A DNA stretch of 53,041 nt from positions 1 to 53,041 of the forward strand of contig JABAYF010000017.1 of assembly GCA_018609125.1 (NCBI GenBank). The letters are read 5' to 3'. Source of the DNA: Candidatus Nanopelagicales bacterium. GTDB lineage: Bacteria > Actinomycetota > Actinomycetes > S36-B12. Positions 41,848 through 51,100 of the stretch are shown here, piece by piece. Within the stretch, counting starts at the first letter, position 1, and the number at the start of each line of letters is the position of its first letter. Below the pieces are notes generated by a model. That model searched no databases and had not been told where the DNA came from. It was given only the letters and a program-made list of their open reading frames with translations. Position numbers and translations under genes: made by a program.

Positions 41848-42098
41848 TCCTCGTGGGTCATGATCGTGCGATCCGCCGCGGCGTCAAGCCAGCGCTGACA
41901 GTGCACGGCCAGTACCTCGCCGCGCTCCCACAGGGCGAGCGCATCTTCTAGCTCTGCCCCACCAACCTCAAGCCTTGCCACGATGGTGGCAAGTTCGTCG
42001 CGGGCTTCTTCGTAGGTCAGTGCCGCGATATCTTCGGGAATGATGACGATCTGCGGCAGTTCTGCGGGAGAAACTTCCGTTTCCTTGTTCTCGCTCAT
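41844..42098 (-). CDS. xseB: Exodeoxyribonuclease VII small subunit
   Basis: 84 residues, the usual size. The core LTYEEARDELATIVARLEVG followed by LEDALALWERGEVLAVHCQRWL is the XseB helical hairpin, which wraps the XseA coiled coil. The ATG overlaps the xseA TGA (ATGA), so the subunits are coupled. Confidence 0.93.
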   Translation of the reverse strand: MSENKETEVSPAELPQIVIIPEDIAALTYEEARDELATIVARLEVGGAELEDALALWERGEVLAVHCQRWLDAAADRTIMTHED

Positions 42099-43306
42099 GA
42101 CTCAACCTCGTCTTTAGGCTCAACAGTGTCATTAGGCTCGTCAATGTCTGGGCTCCGGGTTGCTGTGAACTTGCCCGCAAACACCCGGATGCTGACTGTG
42201 TCATGCATGGCGACCTGTTTGGGCGAATAGACAATCTTTTTTGACGATTGTGTCTTCATGGGATCGATCAAGGACACCACCGCATAGCCACGTTCTAGCG
42301 TTGCTAGAGGGGACAGTGCGCGTGTTTGAGCGAGAAGTGAGACTAACTCGGTACGTGCCTGCTTGAGCGCCTGGGTCGTGGCCCGGTGGGCACGGCCGCG
42401 AAACTGCTGGATCTTGGTTACTTCGCGGGTGAGCGCATGGTGAAGTGCACGCTGGCTGCGGGCGCGTGCCTGATCGATGAGGGCCTGCTGCTCGACTAGG
42501 TCAGGGACCACTCGCTTGGCCGCATCGGTGGGGGTGGACGCGCGAAAATCAGCGACGAGATCGATCAGGGGGTGATCATTTTCGTGACCGATAGCGCTAA
42601 TGACTGGAGCTCTAGAGGTGCTCACCGCGCGGATGAGCCGTTCGTTGCTGAAGGGCAGCAGGTCTTCGAAACTGCCCCCGCCGCGGGCGAGGATGACCAC
42701 ATCGACGAGGGCGTCAGCATTGAGGGTTTCCAGCGCCGCCACCACCTCGGTGACCGCGTTTACACCCTGCACCGCCACCTCAATGGTGTGAAAATCAACG
42801 CTTGGCCACCGCTGGGTCGCGTTGGCCACCACGTCGTGCAGGGCGGCGCTAGCCCGCCCGCAGATGAGTCCGACGCGCCGGGGAAGAAAGGGCAGTTGTC
42901 GTTTGCGTTCAGCGGCGAAGAGGCCCTCGGCTTGGAGTAGGACTTGGAGTCGGGCGAGTTCCTCGCGGAGTGCACCCAAGCCCACAGCACGGATTTCGCG
43001 TGCGCGAATTTGCAAGGTGCCACGGCCGCCATAAACCTCGGCCTTGCCGTGGACGATGACCCGCTGGCCCTCGATGGCCGGTGGCTGCATGCGATCAAGG
43101 AGTCCGACGTTGGTGACGACAGAAAGCGACATATCGACATCCACATCGCGCAGGGTGACCCAGGCCATAGACATGCCGGGGCGACGGCTGATTTGGGCAA
43201 TCTGACCTTCCAGCCACACCGGGCCTAGTTGATCTACCCATTCGCCAATGCGCGTGGAGATCACCCGCACGGGCGCAGGCTGTTCCGGTGATGTCGCAAG
43301 CTTCAT
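42095..43306 (-). CDS. xseA: Exodeoxyribonuclease VII large subunit
   Basis: 403 residues. It degrades single-stranded DNA in repair together with XseB. The N-terminal OB fold covers about 1-100 (GPVWLEGQIAQISRRPGMSMAW in part). The catalytic core has PFLPRRVGLICGRASAALHD, ILARGGGSFEDLLPFSNERL with GGGSxxDL-type residues, and VISAIGHENDHPLIDLVADFRASTP in part. The C-terminal coiled coil includes LERGYAVV. ATG 43306 gives a normal start, with TAGCAT 8 nt upstream; the frame is open to 43378. Divergent from ispH. Confidence 0.93.
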   Translation of the reverse strand: MKLATSPEQPAPVRVISTRIGEWVDQLGPVWLEGQIAQISRRPGMSMAWVTLRDVDVDMSLSVVTNVGLLDRMQPPAIEGQRVIVHGKAEVYGGRGTLQIRAREIRAVGLGALREELARLQVLLQAEGLFAAERKRQLPFLPRRVGLICGRASAALHDVVANATQRWPSVDFHTIEVAVQGVNAVTEVVAALETLNADALVDVVILARGGGSFEDLLPFSNERLIRAVSTSRAPVISAIGHENDHPLIDLVADFRASTPTDAAKRVVPDLVEQQALIDQARARSQRALHHALTREVTKIQQFRGRAHRATTQALKQARTELVSLLAQTRALSPLATLERGYAVVSLIDPMKTQSSKKIVYSPKQVAMHDTVSIRVFAGKFTATRSPDIDEPNDTVEPKDEVES

Positions 43307-43314
43307 ATCCGCTG

Positions 43315-43320
43315 ATGCTA
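43315..43320 (-). promoter_or_regulatory. Candidate leaderless -10 box (TAGCAT) for xseA-xseB
   Basis: Minus-strand TAGCAT, 8-nt gap to the ATG at 43306; the longest spacing of the set and so one of the weaker cases. Confidence 0.35.
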
Positions 43321-43388
43321 ACGCCGCGGTCTGATACTGCGGCGGTGCTCTTCCCGGATGGCTATTCGCCCATTGCACAAAACACGCC

Positions 43389-43394
43389 TACGAT
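43389..43394 (+). promoter_or_regulatory. Candidate leaderless -10 box (TACGAT) for ispH
   Basis: TACGAT with a 6-nt gap (GGACGG) to the GTG at 43401. Confidence 0.55.
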
Positions 43395-43400
43395 GGACGG

Positions 43401-44405
43401 GTGACCGAATCAGATGACCAAGCACAAGGCCAGCCCAAACGGCGAGGCACGGTCCTGCTCGCGCAACCTCGTGGATACTGCGCCGGGGTAGATCGCGCGG
43501 TCGTCACGGTGGAGAAAGCCCTTGATCTTTACGGGCCCCCGGTCTATGTACGCAAGCAAATCGTGCACAACCAGTACGTTGTCGACACCCTGGAAGGCCG
43601 CGGCGCCATCTTCGTGGAAGAACTCGAAGAAGTGCCCGCCGGAGCCACGGTGGTGTTCTCTGCTCACGGGGTCGCCCCCACCGTGCATGAAGAAGCTGCA
43701 GAGCGTCAGTTGAAGACCATTGATGCGACCTGCCCGCTCGTTACGAAGGTTCATGCCGAAGCCAAACGATTCGCGGCTGAGGGAAAGCAGATTTTGTTGA
43801 TCGGCCACGAGGGGCATGAAGAGGTCGTGGGGACGATGGGTGAGGCACCTGAGTCCATCACTCTCGTTGAAAGTCCAGCAGACGCCGACACCGTGGTACT
43901 AGATCCGGATCGGGAGATCATCTGGTTGTCCCAGACCACGCTGTCGGTTGATGAAACGATGCAGACGGTGGAGCGGTTGCGGTCGCGCGCACCAGATCTG
44001 CAAAGTCCACCCAGCGACGACATTTGCTACGCCACCCAAAATCGCCAGGTAGCGGTCAAAGTGATTGCACCGCGCTGCGATGTGTTGATCGTGGTGGGTT
44101 CTGGAAACTCGTCCAATTCGGTGCGCCTCGTTGAGGTCGGGTTGGAAGCCGGAGCGAAAAGTGCTTTCCGGGTGGATGGCGCACACGAAATTGATGCAAC
44201 CTGGTTCGACGGCGCGGAAACGGTGGGGGTCACCTCCGGGGCCTCGGTGCCTGAATCCCTCGTCGAAGGGGTACTCACCTGGCTCAGCGAGACTGGTTTC
44301 GGCGATGTCGAACCGGTGATTACGGCAGAGGAGACCCTCATCTTCGCGCTGCCGCCAGAACTTCGTCGCGACATCAAGGCTGCTGCTGCGCGCGAACTGA
44401 CCTAA
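43401..44405 (+). CDS. ispH: 4-hydroxy-3-methylbut-2-enyl diphosphate reductase
   Basis: 334 residues. The last enzyme of the MEP pathway; makes IPP and DMAPP with a 4Fe-4S cluster. Three cluster Cys: [11 protein letters not shown] (Cys27), [12 protein letters not shown] and [11 protein letters not shown]. Substrate His residues are in [10 protein letters not shown] and [10 protein letters not shown], and [12 protein letters not shown] binds diphosphate. Ortholog of Rv1110, in the same order after xseA. Its product feeds the Z-prenyltransferase encoded at 35.3 kb. The GTG start has a leaderless-type -10. The stop abuts that of the convergent DUF6542 gene. Confidence 0.96.
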   Translation: MTESDDQAQGQPKRRGTVLLAQPRGYCAGVDRAVVTVEKALDLYGPPVYVRKQIVHNQYVVDTLEGRGAIFVEELEEVPAGATVVFSAHGVAPTVHEEAAERQLKTIDATCPLVTKVHAEAKRFAAEGKQILLIGHEGHEEVVGTMGEAPESITLVESPADADTVVLDPDREIIWLSQTTLSVDETMQTVERLRSRAPDLQSPPSDDICYATQNRQVAVKVIAPRCDVLIVVGSGNSSNSVRLVEVGLEAGAKSAFRVDGAHEIDATWFDGAETVGVTSGASVPESLVEGVLTWLSETGFGDVEPVITAEETLIFALPPELRRDIKAAAARELT

Positions 44406-44951
44406 CTAGGTCCGTTTCTGGCGTCGGTGGCGCACCCAGATGGTGAGCGCGGCCACAGCGGTGGCGACCAAGATCCACACCACGTTTTGTCCCAGGGTAA
44501 AAGGAATGAGTAGTCCCTGCTGCACCCAAAATCCGCCGGAGTCGGTGGTGGTTAACTGCCCGGCGGTCACGGTGGCAGTCAAAAATGCGATCGGTGGGGT
44601 TACGACCGCCCAGAACCGATCCCGCATTGACACGGTGGCGGCCGCGTATGCGCTTACCACTACCAGGGCAATCCCGGTGAGGGCACCGATACTGTCGGTC
44701 AGGATCGCGTTGGCAAATGCGATGAGCACCGTGAATCCGGTGACGAGAATGAACACAGCCACCGCGCCCAGACCGCCCTGCTGCGCCCGAGCCTCGGCGC
44801 GTCGACGTTGGCTGGGGGCTGGAACCAACCGCGGCCCGGAAGCCAGCATTGCCTCCTCCGCGGCTGGGCCAGCGGCTCCACTGGAGCGAAATAGCCGGCC
44901 GGTGGGCGGCCCATCCGGGGTCGAATCGTCCGGTTGATCCACATGGTTCAC
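44406..44951 (-). CDS. DUF6542-like membrane protein
   Basis: About 181 residues. A long disordered, Pro/Arg-rich N-terminus is followed by four hydrophobic helices: LGAVAVFILVTGFTVLIAF, IGALTGIALVVVSAYAAAT, FWAVVTPPIAFLTATVTAG and LGQNVVWILVATAVAALTIW. It matches the actinobacterial DUF6542 pattern; function unknown. GTG 44951 is chosen because TAGCCT lies 7 nt upstream and it leaves the divergent HAD gene free; ATG 45017 would overlap that gene by about 22 nt. Confidence 0.72.
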   Translation of the reverse strand: MNHVDQPDDSTPDGPPTGRLFRSSGAAGPAAEEAMLASGPRLVPAPSQRRRAEARAQQGGLGAVAVFILVTGFTVLIAFANAILTDSIGALTGIALVVVSAYAAATVSMRDRFWAVVTPPIAFLTATVTAGQLTTTDSGGFWVQQGLLIPFTLGQNVVWILVATAVAALTIWVRHRRQKRT

Positions 44952-44958
44952 GAGGGGA

Positions 44959-44964
44959 AGGCTA
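44959..44964 (-). promoter_or_regulatory. Candidate leaderless -10 box (TAGCCT) for the DUF6542-like gene
   Basis: Minus-strand TAGCCT, 7-nt gap to the GTG at 44951. Confidence 0.4.
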
Positions 44965-44983
44965 CGCCACCTCCGGGGCTGAC

Positions 44984-44989
44984 TACGCT
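44984..44989 (+). promoter_or_regulatory. Candidate leaderless -10 box (TACGCT) for the HAD hydrolase gene
   Basis: TACGCT lies 3 nt before ATG 44993 and exactly 6 nt before the next codon, GTG 44996. The 6-nt rule of the other genes favours GTG. Confidence 0.45.
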
Positions 44990-44995
44990 GAGATG

Positions 44996-45679
44996 GTGGT
45001 AGCCGTGGATCCGACATCGCTTGATCCTGTCTCTTTTGGCTATGCCGGCCTCATCGTGGACTGGGGCGGGGTGCTCACTGAAAACCTCAAGGACGCTGTC
45101 AATCGATGGGCGGTGGCCGACGACATAGACATTGATGCCTACGTCGCCATCATGCGGTCATGGTTGGGCGAAGACGGTGAAATCGAGGCGAGGCTCAATC
45201 CGATTCATGCACTGGAACGTGGCGAGATGCAGGTGCCGCATTTTGAATCACGTCTGGCTGAAGAGCTCACCCTGCGCAGTGGCCGACCAGTTGTTGAACA
45301 GGGACTCCTTGCCCGGATGTTTTCCGCTTTCGAGCATTCCCACGACATGAATGGGTTAGTGCGCCGGGCCCGCGCGGCCGGTATTCGAACCGCGCTGCTG
45401 TCCAATTCCTGGGGCGAGCACTATCCGCGCGACCTGTGGCAGGACATGTTTGATGTCACGGTCATCAGCGGCGAGGTGGGTATGCGTAAGCCAGAGGAGC
45501 GGATCTTCACCCATACTTTGGAGTTGCTCGATCTACCGCCCACCGAATGTGTTTTTGTCGATGATCTCCCGCACAACATCCGGGCGGGGGCTGAACTTGG
45601 GTTAACCGGGGTGCTGCATACGTCCTTTGCGCAGTCCCAGATCGAACTTTCTGCACTGTTCGGGGTGGATCTGTCCTAG
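44996..45679 (+). CDS. HAD-like hydrolase
   Basis: About 227 residues. Core motifs: motif I in GLIVDWGGVLT, where the first (nucleophile) Asp is present but the usual DxD/DxG second position is Trp-Gly; motif II in TALLSNSWG (Ser); motif III Lys in EVGMRKPEERIF; motif IV in CVFVDDLPHNIRAG. The cap is the helical C1 type (residues 30-110). This is the epoxide-hydrolase N-terminal/haloacid-dehalogenase-like branch, whose second Asp is often replaced; phosphatase activity is therefore not assured. ATG 44993 is one codon upstream and equally plausible as a start. Confidence 0.85.
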   Translation: MVAVDPTSLDPVSFGYAGLIVDWGGVLTENLKDAVNRWAVADDIDIDAYVAIMRSWLGEDGEIEARLNPIHALERGEMQVPHFESRLAEELTLRSGRPVVEQGLLARMFSAFEHSHDMNGLVRRARAAGIRTALLSNSWGEHYPRDLWQDMFDVTVISGEVGMRKPEERIFTHTLELLDLPPTECVFVDDLPHNIRAGAELGLTGVLHTSFAQSQIELSALFGVDLS

Positions 45680-45710
45680 GTGTGGCCGCCGATCGTGACA
45701 CGATGGCATC

Positions 45711-47171
45711 GTGACCGAACGGTTGAGTGCACTGGACGCCTCATTTCTTTACCTTGAGACAGCCAATGCCCCGCTACACACGGGCAGCGTGGTGCTCTTT
45801 CAGGAGTCACCCGGGGCCCTGGACCACCAACGCGTCGTGAAGTTGATCCAGGAGCGCATCGCCTTCCTGCCGCGCTATCGACAGCGCCTTCGTGAAGTGC
45901 CCGGTGGTTTGGCGCACCCGGTGTGGGTCGACGACGCGCATTTCGACGCCACCTACCATGTGCGTCGCTCAGCTTTGCCGGCCCCGGGCTCCATCGAGTC
46001 GCTATATGACCTGGTCGGTCGGATCATGAGCCGACCATTGGATCGACGCCGCCCGTTGTGGGAGGTGTACCTGGTGGAAGGCGTGCAGGGCCGCCGATTC
46101 GCGTTGCTTACCAAGACTCATCAGGCCATGGTGAACGGTCTTTCTGCCCTTGATATCGCCGAGGTCATCCTCGACGAATCTGCGACGCCGTCTCCCCAAC
46201 CGGTCTCTACCTGGCAGCCATCGCCGGAGCCGAGCAGTGCAGAGTTGATGGTCGGTGCGATTAGCGAAAATTTGCAGCGGCCGCGTCAGTTGTTTACGCG
46301 TTTGGGCGCCACCGTCAGCGCCGGTTCCCGCACGGTGGGCGACGTGTGGGCCACGTTGCGCGAAGCGGCTCGACCTGCGGAGCACAATCCGTTGACGGTA
46401 TCCATTGGTGCGCAGCGACGCTTCGCCACTGTGGACCTTCGGCTGGAGGATTTCAAGACTGTTCGCCAACGCACCAGTGGGTCCATCACCGATGTTGCAC
46501 TGGGAGTGGTCACCGGGGCGCTGCGATCATGGCTATTTAGTCGGGGAATTCCGGTGACGGCAACGACCACCGTACGCACACTGGTGCCGGTCAGCTTGGC
46601 TGCGAGCGATCCGCGCTCAGCTGAAGTCTCGGCGGTGGTTTTAGATTTGCCCGTGGGTGAGGGCGACCCGGTGATTCGTGTGCAACGCATCGCCTTCGAT
46701 ATGGCTCGCCACGGTGCTGACAGTCATGTGACCGGGGCACGGGCAATGAGTGAGCTGGTGGGCTTCGCCCCGGCAACGCTGCATGCCCTCGGAGCCCGGG
46801 TGGGTGCTGGCTTAGCGGCCCGCGCGTACAGCCTGATCGTGACCAACGTGCCTGGCCCGCAGGTGCCGCTGTATGCAGGTGGCGCACGCATGCTGGCTAC
46901 CTACCCGGTTGTCCCCATCGGTGAGCGGCAGGCGATGAGCATTGGGATCACCTCGTATGCCGGCGGAGTATTCGTTGGCTTGAACGCTGATCGTGATGCG
47001 ATGGACGACCTCGATCTGTTCGCCACGGCAATGCAGGAAGCAATGTCTGAACTTCTCGACACAACACGGGCGCGTAAAGACCGACGTTTGCAGGTTGCGG
47101 GTGGACAATCAACGGTGTCCACCCGTTCGACCAAATCGCGAGCGAAGAAGCAGGTGACCAGCGATGACTGA
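45711..47171 (+). CDS. WS/DGAT-like acyltransferase family protein with altered active site
   Basis: 486 residues, full length for wax-ester synthase/diacylglycerol acyltransferases. The N-terminus RLSALDASFLYLETANAPLHTG and the C-terminal VTNVPGPQVPLYAGGARM in part are typical of the family. The catalytic HHxxxDG reads HQAMVNG (residues 137-143): the second, catalytic His is Gln and Asp is Asn. Lipid acyl transfer by the known mechanism is therefore doubtful; a binding or divergent role is possible. The last 40 residues are basic and Ser/Thr-rich. The GTG start has a CACGAT hexamer 6 nt upstream. Overlaps the patatin gene by 8 nt, so the two are coupled in lipid metabolism. Confidence 0.87.
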   Translation: MTERLSALDASFLYLETANAPLHTGSVVLFQESPGALDHQRVVKLIQERIAFLPRYRQRLREVPGGLAHPVWVDDAHFDATYHVRRSALPAPGSIESLYDLVGRIMSRPLDRRRPLWEVYLVEGVQGRRFALLTKTHQAMVNGLSALDIAEVILDESATPSPQPVSTWQPSPEPSSAELMVGAISENLQRPRQLFTRLGATVSAGSRTVGDVWATLREAARPAEHNPLTVSIGAQRRFATVDLRLEDFKTVRQRTSGSITDVALGVVTGALRSWLFSRGIPVTATTTVRTLVPVSLAASDPRSAEVSAVVLDLPVGEGDPVIRVQRIAFDMARHGADSHVTGARAMSELVGFAPATLHALGARVGAGLAARAYSLIVTNVPGPQVPLYAGGARMLATYPVVPIGERQAMSIGITSYAGGVFVGLNADRDAMDDLDLFATAMQEAMSELLDTTRARKDRRLQVAGGQSTVSTRSTKSRAKKQVTSDD

Positions 47172-48147
47172 CCCGGCACCCAAGAAGGCTCTGGTGCTGG
47201 GCGGGGGCGGTGTCCTTGGTGCGGCCTGGTCGGTGGGCGCGCTATGTGCCCTGGAAGAGACGCGCGGTCTAGGCCTGGAAGATTTCGACATCATTGTCGG
47301 CACATCCGCCGGTGCGGTGCTGGGTTCACTCGTGGCCGCCGGTGTCACTCCTCATCAACTGAAACAGCATCAACTCGGTGAACCGGTGACCACCGGCCCG
47401 CTGGCCGGGTATTCCTGGGACTACGAAACAGCCACCGGTGGTTCACGTCCTAGTATGCCTAAGCTGCTTGGCCCTGGTTCATTTAAGTTGATAGCAAACG
47501 GTTTGCGTAGTTTGGCGAAGCGGCCGCCTACGGCATTTCTTTCTGCGTTTATGCCACTGGGCACCGGTTCCCTGGAGCGAGTGGGGCATCTGGTGGATGC
47601 GATTACTCCGATGGATGCCTGGTCGCCGCATCGTAATCTTTGGGTCGTAGCAATGAATTACACCGAGGGCACCCGAGTGGTTTTTGGTCGACCCGATGCA
47701 CCGGAGGTGCCACTTGCCGATGCCGTCATGGCGTCATGTGCAATCCCTGGCTGGTTTGAACCGGTGGAAATTCATGGCACGCCTTACATTGACGGTGGTG
47801 CATGGTCGGCAACATCGGTGGATGTGCTCGTGGGCTCTGGCGTCGACGAGGTTTACGTCGTCGCACCGATGCTGTCCTTTGCCGATGATGAACCAGTTGG
47901 TTTCCTCACCCGGGTTGAACGCCAGTGGCGCCATCGAGTAACACGACGCTGCATGAACGAGGTGAACGAGGTTGAAGCCGAGGGTGCCCAGGTGCACGTC
48001 TTGGGCCCCGGCCTCGAGGATTTGCAGGCCATGGGCGCGAATATCATGGACACATCTCGACGAGTAGGCGTGATGGAAACATCGCTGCGCACCAGTCGTC
48101 GCGCCTGGGAGGGCGGCACTCCGGGTAGCTTTGCGGCGACCGGTTAG
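47164..48147 (+). CDS. Patatin-like phospholipase
   Basis: 327 residues. The oxyanion loop is VLGGGGVLGAAW; the nucleophile Ser48 is in IIVGTSAGAVLGS (GxSxG); the dyad Asp is in YIDGGAWSATS (DGG/DGA). These are all the residues needed for a Ser-Asp lipid acyl hydrolase. No signal peptide, so it acts inside the cell or at the inner membrane face. The ATG is inside the end of the WS/DGAT-like gene, suggesting that the two handle a shared acyl-lipid pool. Confidence 0.9.
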   Translation: MTDPAPKKALVLGGGGVLGAAWSVGALCALEETRGLGLEDFDIIVGTSAGAVLGSLVAAGVTPHQLKQHQLGEPVTTGPLAGYSWDYETATGGSRPSMPKLLGPGSFKLIANGLRSLAKRPPTAFLSAFMPLGTGSLERVGHLVDAITPMDAWSPHRNLWVVAMNYTEGTRVVFGRPDAPEVPLADAVMASCAIPGWFEPVEIHGTPYIDGGAWSATSVDVLVGSGVDEVYVVAPMLSFADDEPVGFLTRVERQWRHRVTRRCMNEVNEVEAEGAQVHVLGPGLEDLQAMGANIMDTSRRVGVMETSLRTSRRAWEGGTPGSFAATG

Positions 48148-48153
48148 TGGTCA

Positions 48154-51100
48154 ATGATGTCTGATGCACTGGTATCTGATCTGCTGAGCGAAACTGCGCG
48201 CTTGGCAAAACAGACGCACGTAGAAGAATCTGGAATGGCACTGCTACACAATTATTATCGCCACGTTGCTCCGGCAGACCTAGAGCATCGAACTCCGGCA
48301 GACCTGCTTGGTCCTGTGGTCACGCACCTACAGGTAGGAAAACATCGCCCTGATGGCACCAGTGTGGTTCGTGTTTTCACTCCCACAGTGAGCGACAACG
48401 GTTGGTCGGTGGGTCATACCGTTGTGCAGATCGTTACCGATGACATGCCGTTTCTGGTCGACTCAGTGTCGTTGGCGCTCAATGGTTTAGATCGCACGAT
48501 CTATCTCGTCATTCACCCGATCGTCACCGTGCGCCGCGGCGTAGCCGGTGATTTGCTTGAAGTATATCCCGACAATGGTGGTCCACCGAAAGGCTGTGAG
48601 GCCGATCCCTTTATTCGGCGCGAGTCCTGGATTTGTGTTGAAATTGATCACAGCACGGCCCATGTAGAACAAATCCACCAGGCCGTAAGCACAAGTGTGC
48701 GCGATGTGCGTGACGCAGTCGAAGACTGGCCACGACTGAGTGCGAGGGCCGAAGAAATCGCCGAGCAGCTGCGCACGGACCCGCCACCCCATGTTGATTC
48801 GATCGAGCTTCACGAAACGGCGGCGCTCCTTGACTGGCTGGTCAAGGACAACTTCACCTTCCTTGGTTTTCGCGAGTACGACCTCGTCGGGGACAGCGGC
48901 GAGGAGGCCCTTCGCGCCGTACCCGGTAGCGGTCTGGGGATCCTGCGGGCGGATCAAACTCAGTCGGGCGCGTTCGCCACACTGCCTGCTGCGGTTCGCT
49001 CGCGGGCTCGGGACCCGCAACCACTAATCCTGACCAAAGCCAATAGTCGTTCCACAGTGCATCGATCCGGATACCTCGATTACATCGGGGTGAAACGCTT
49101 TGATGCTCACGGCATAGTCACCGGTGAGCGAAGATTCGTGGGCATTTACGCGGCCTCGGCTTATGCACAATCGGTGATGACGATTCCCGTTATCCGCACT
49201 CGGGTGGATCGGGTTTTTCAACTGTGTGAAGTATCCAGGACTTCACACACGGGCAAGGCCATCGAACATTTTCTCGAGACATTTCCGCGCGAAGAGCTCT
49301 TTCAATATGGCGCCGAAGAGTTGGCCGATGTTGCGCTGGCCGTGCACCAGATGGCAGAGCGGCGACAAACGCGATTGTTTTGCCGAAGAGATCCATATGG
49401 TCGATTCGTTTCCTGCCTGGTTTACATCCCACGTGATCGTTACACCACCGCTGTTCGCCTGCGCATCCAAGGCATCTTGCGCGAAGCCTTCGGAGGAAAT
49501 GATGTGGATCATGCTGCTTTCGTGTCCGAGTCTGTCCTAGCTCGACTACACATTGTCATCAGAGTAAAACCAGGCGAGCAGCTGCTTAGCCCCGACCTTC
49601 ACGACGTGCAAGACCGACTCATGCATTCGGTGCGAAGTTGGGATGACGACTTCGCGGATGCACTGCGAGATCGCGTGGGTGAACATGCAGCGGTGGGCAT
49701 CCTGTCGGTTTATGCGGCTGCGTTTCCCGAAGGCTACAAGGAAGATTTCTCCCCACCGATGGCTGTTGGCGATGTATTGGCACTGGAATTAACCGATGAA
49801 CGCAGCGGCATCTACCTGCATCTATATTTACCCATCGGGGCTGACGCACAGATTCGACGCCTAAAAATTTATCGCGATGGCGGCGCCATTTCACTGTCGG
49901 TCATATTGCCCGTACTCAACAGTCTTGGCGTGGAGGTCATGGATGAACGTCCCTATGAACTCCTGCGCCCTGACGACACATCCGTGTGGATCTATGACCT
50001 TGGGTTGCGTTTACACGCCGATGAATTACTCGCTGCCCAGACGCTGCCGGATCGATTCGAGGAGGCCTTCGCAGCAGCCTGGGCCGGTGATGCCGAGGTA
50101 GATGCACTCAATGCCCTCATTGTTCGCGGCGGACTCAACTGGCGGCAGGTATCTGTCCTGCGTGCATACACGCGCTACCTACGTCAGGCGGGCACTTCAT
50201 TTGCGCGCGACGATATCGAGCGTGCGTTGCTCGCCAATGCCAGGGTGGCCGTTGACCTGGTGCACCTGTTTGAAGACCTTTTTGCTGTGACGCCGGATAA
50301 CACCCCCGCGCAACTACCCGAATCCCGCTGGCAGCACTTTGCCGATGAAATTGAGGCGGTGGTGAGCCTGGATGACGACAGAATCCTGCGCGCACTGTTG
50401 TCGATGGTTGCGGCAACGCAGCGCACCAATTACTACCGCCGCGACGAAGCAGGTTCTTTCCGCAGTGAAATCAGTATCAAACTTGACCCCGCTGCCATCG
50501 ACGTGCTGCCAGAGCCACGACCTCGTCATGAGATCTGGGTGTATTCCCCGCGGGTTGAAGGTGTCCACCTCCGTTTCGGCGATATCGCTCGGGGAGGATT
50601 GCGGTGGAGTGATCGCCGGGCAGATTTTCGCACCGAGGTCCTCGGTCTGGTCAAAGCCCAAGAGGTCAAGAACGCTGTGATCGTTCCGGTGGGCGCCAAG
50701 GGTGGTTTCGTTGCCAAACAACTACCCGACCCGCATGATGATCGGGGTGCATGGTTGGCCGAGGGTCAAGCGGCTTATCAGGCATTTATCGGGGCTCTGA
50801 TGGACCTGACCGATAATTACGTGGGTGGCAAGGTCGTTGCCACTCCTGAGGTAACTCGACGCGATGGCGATGATGCCTATCTTGTTGTAGCGGCCGACAA
50901 GGGAACCGCATCCTTTTCCGACCTTGCGAACAAGATCTCGGTAGACCGTAATTTTTGGCTCGGCGACGCGTTCGCCTCCGGTGGATCAACCGGCTATGAC
51001 CATAAGGCAATGGGCATCACCGCACGCGGTGCTTGGGTTTCGGTGCAGCGACATTTTCGTGAATTGGGCATTAATATCCAGTCGGAGGAGTTCACGGTTG

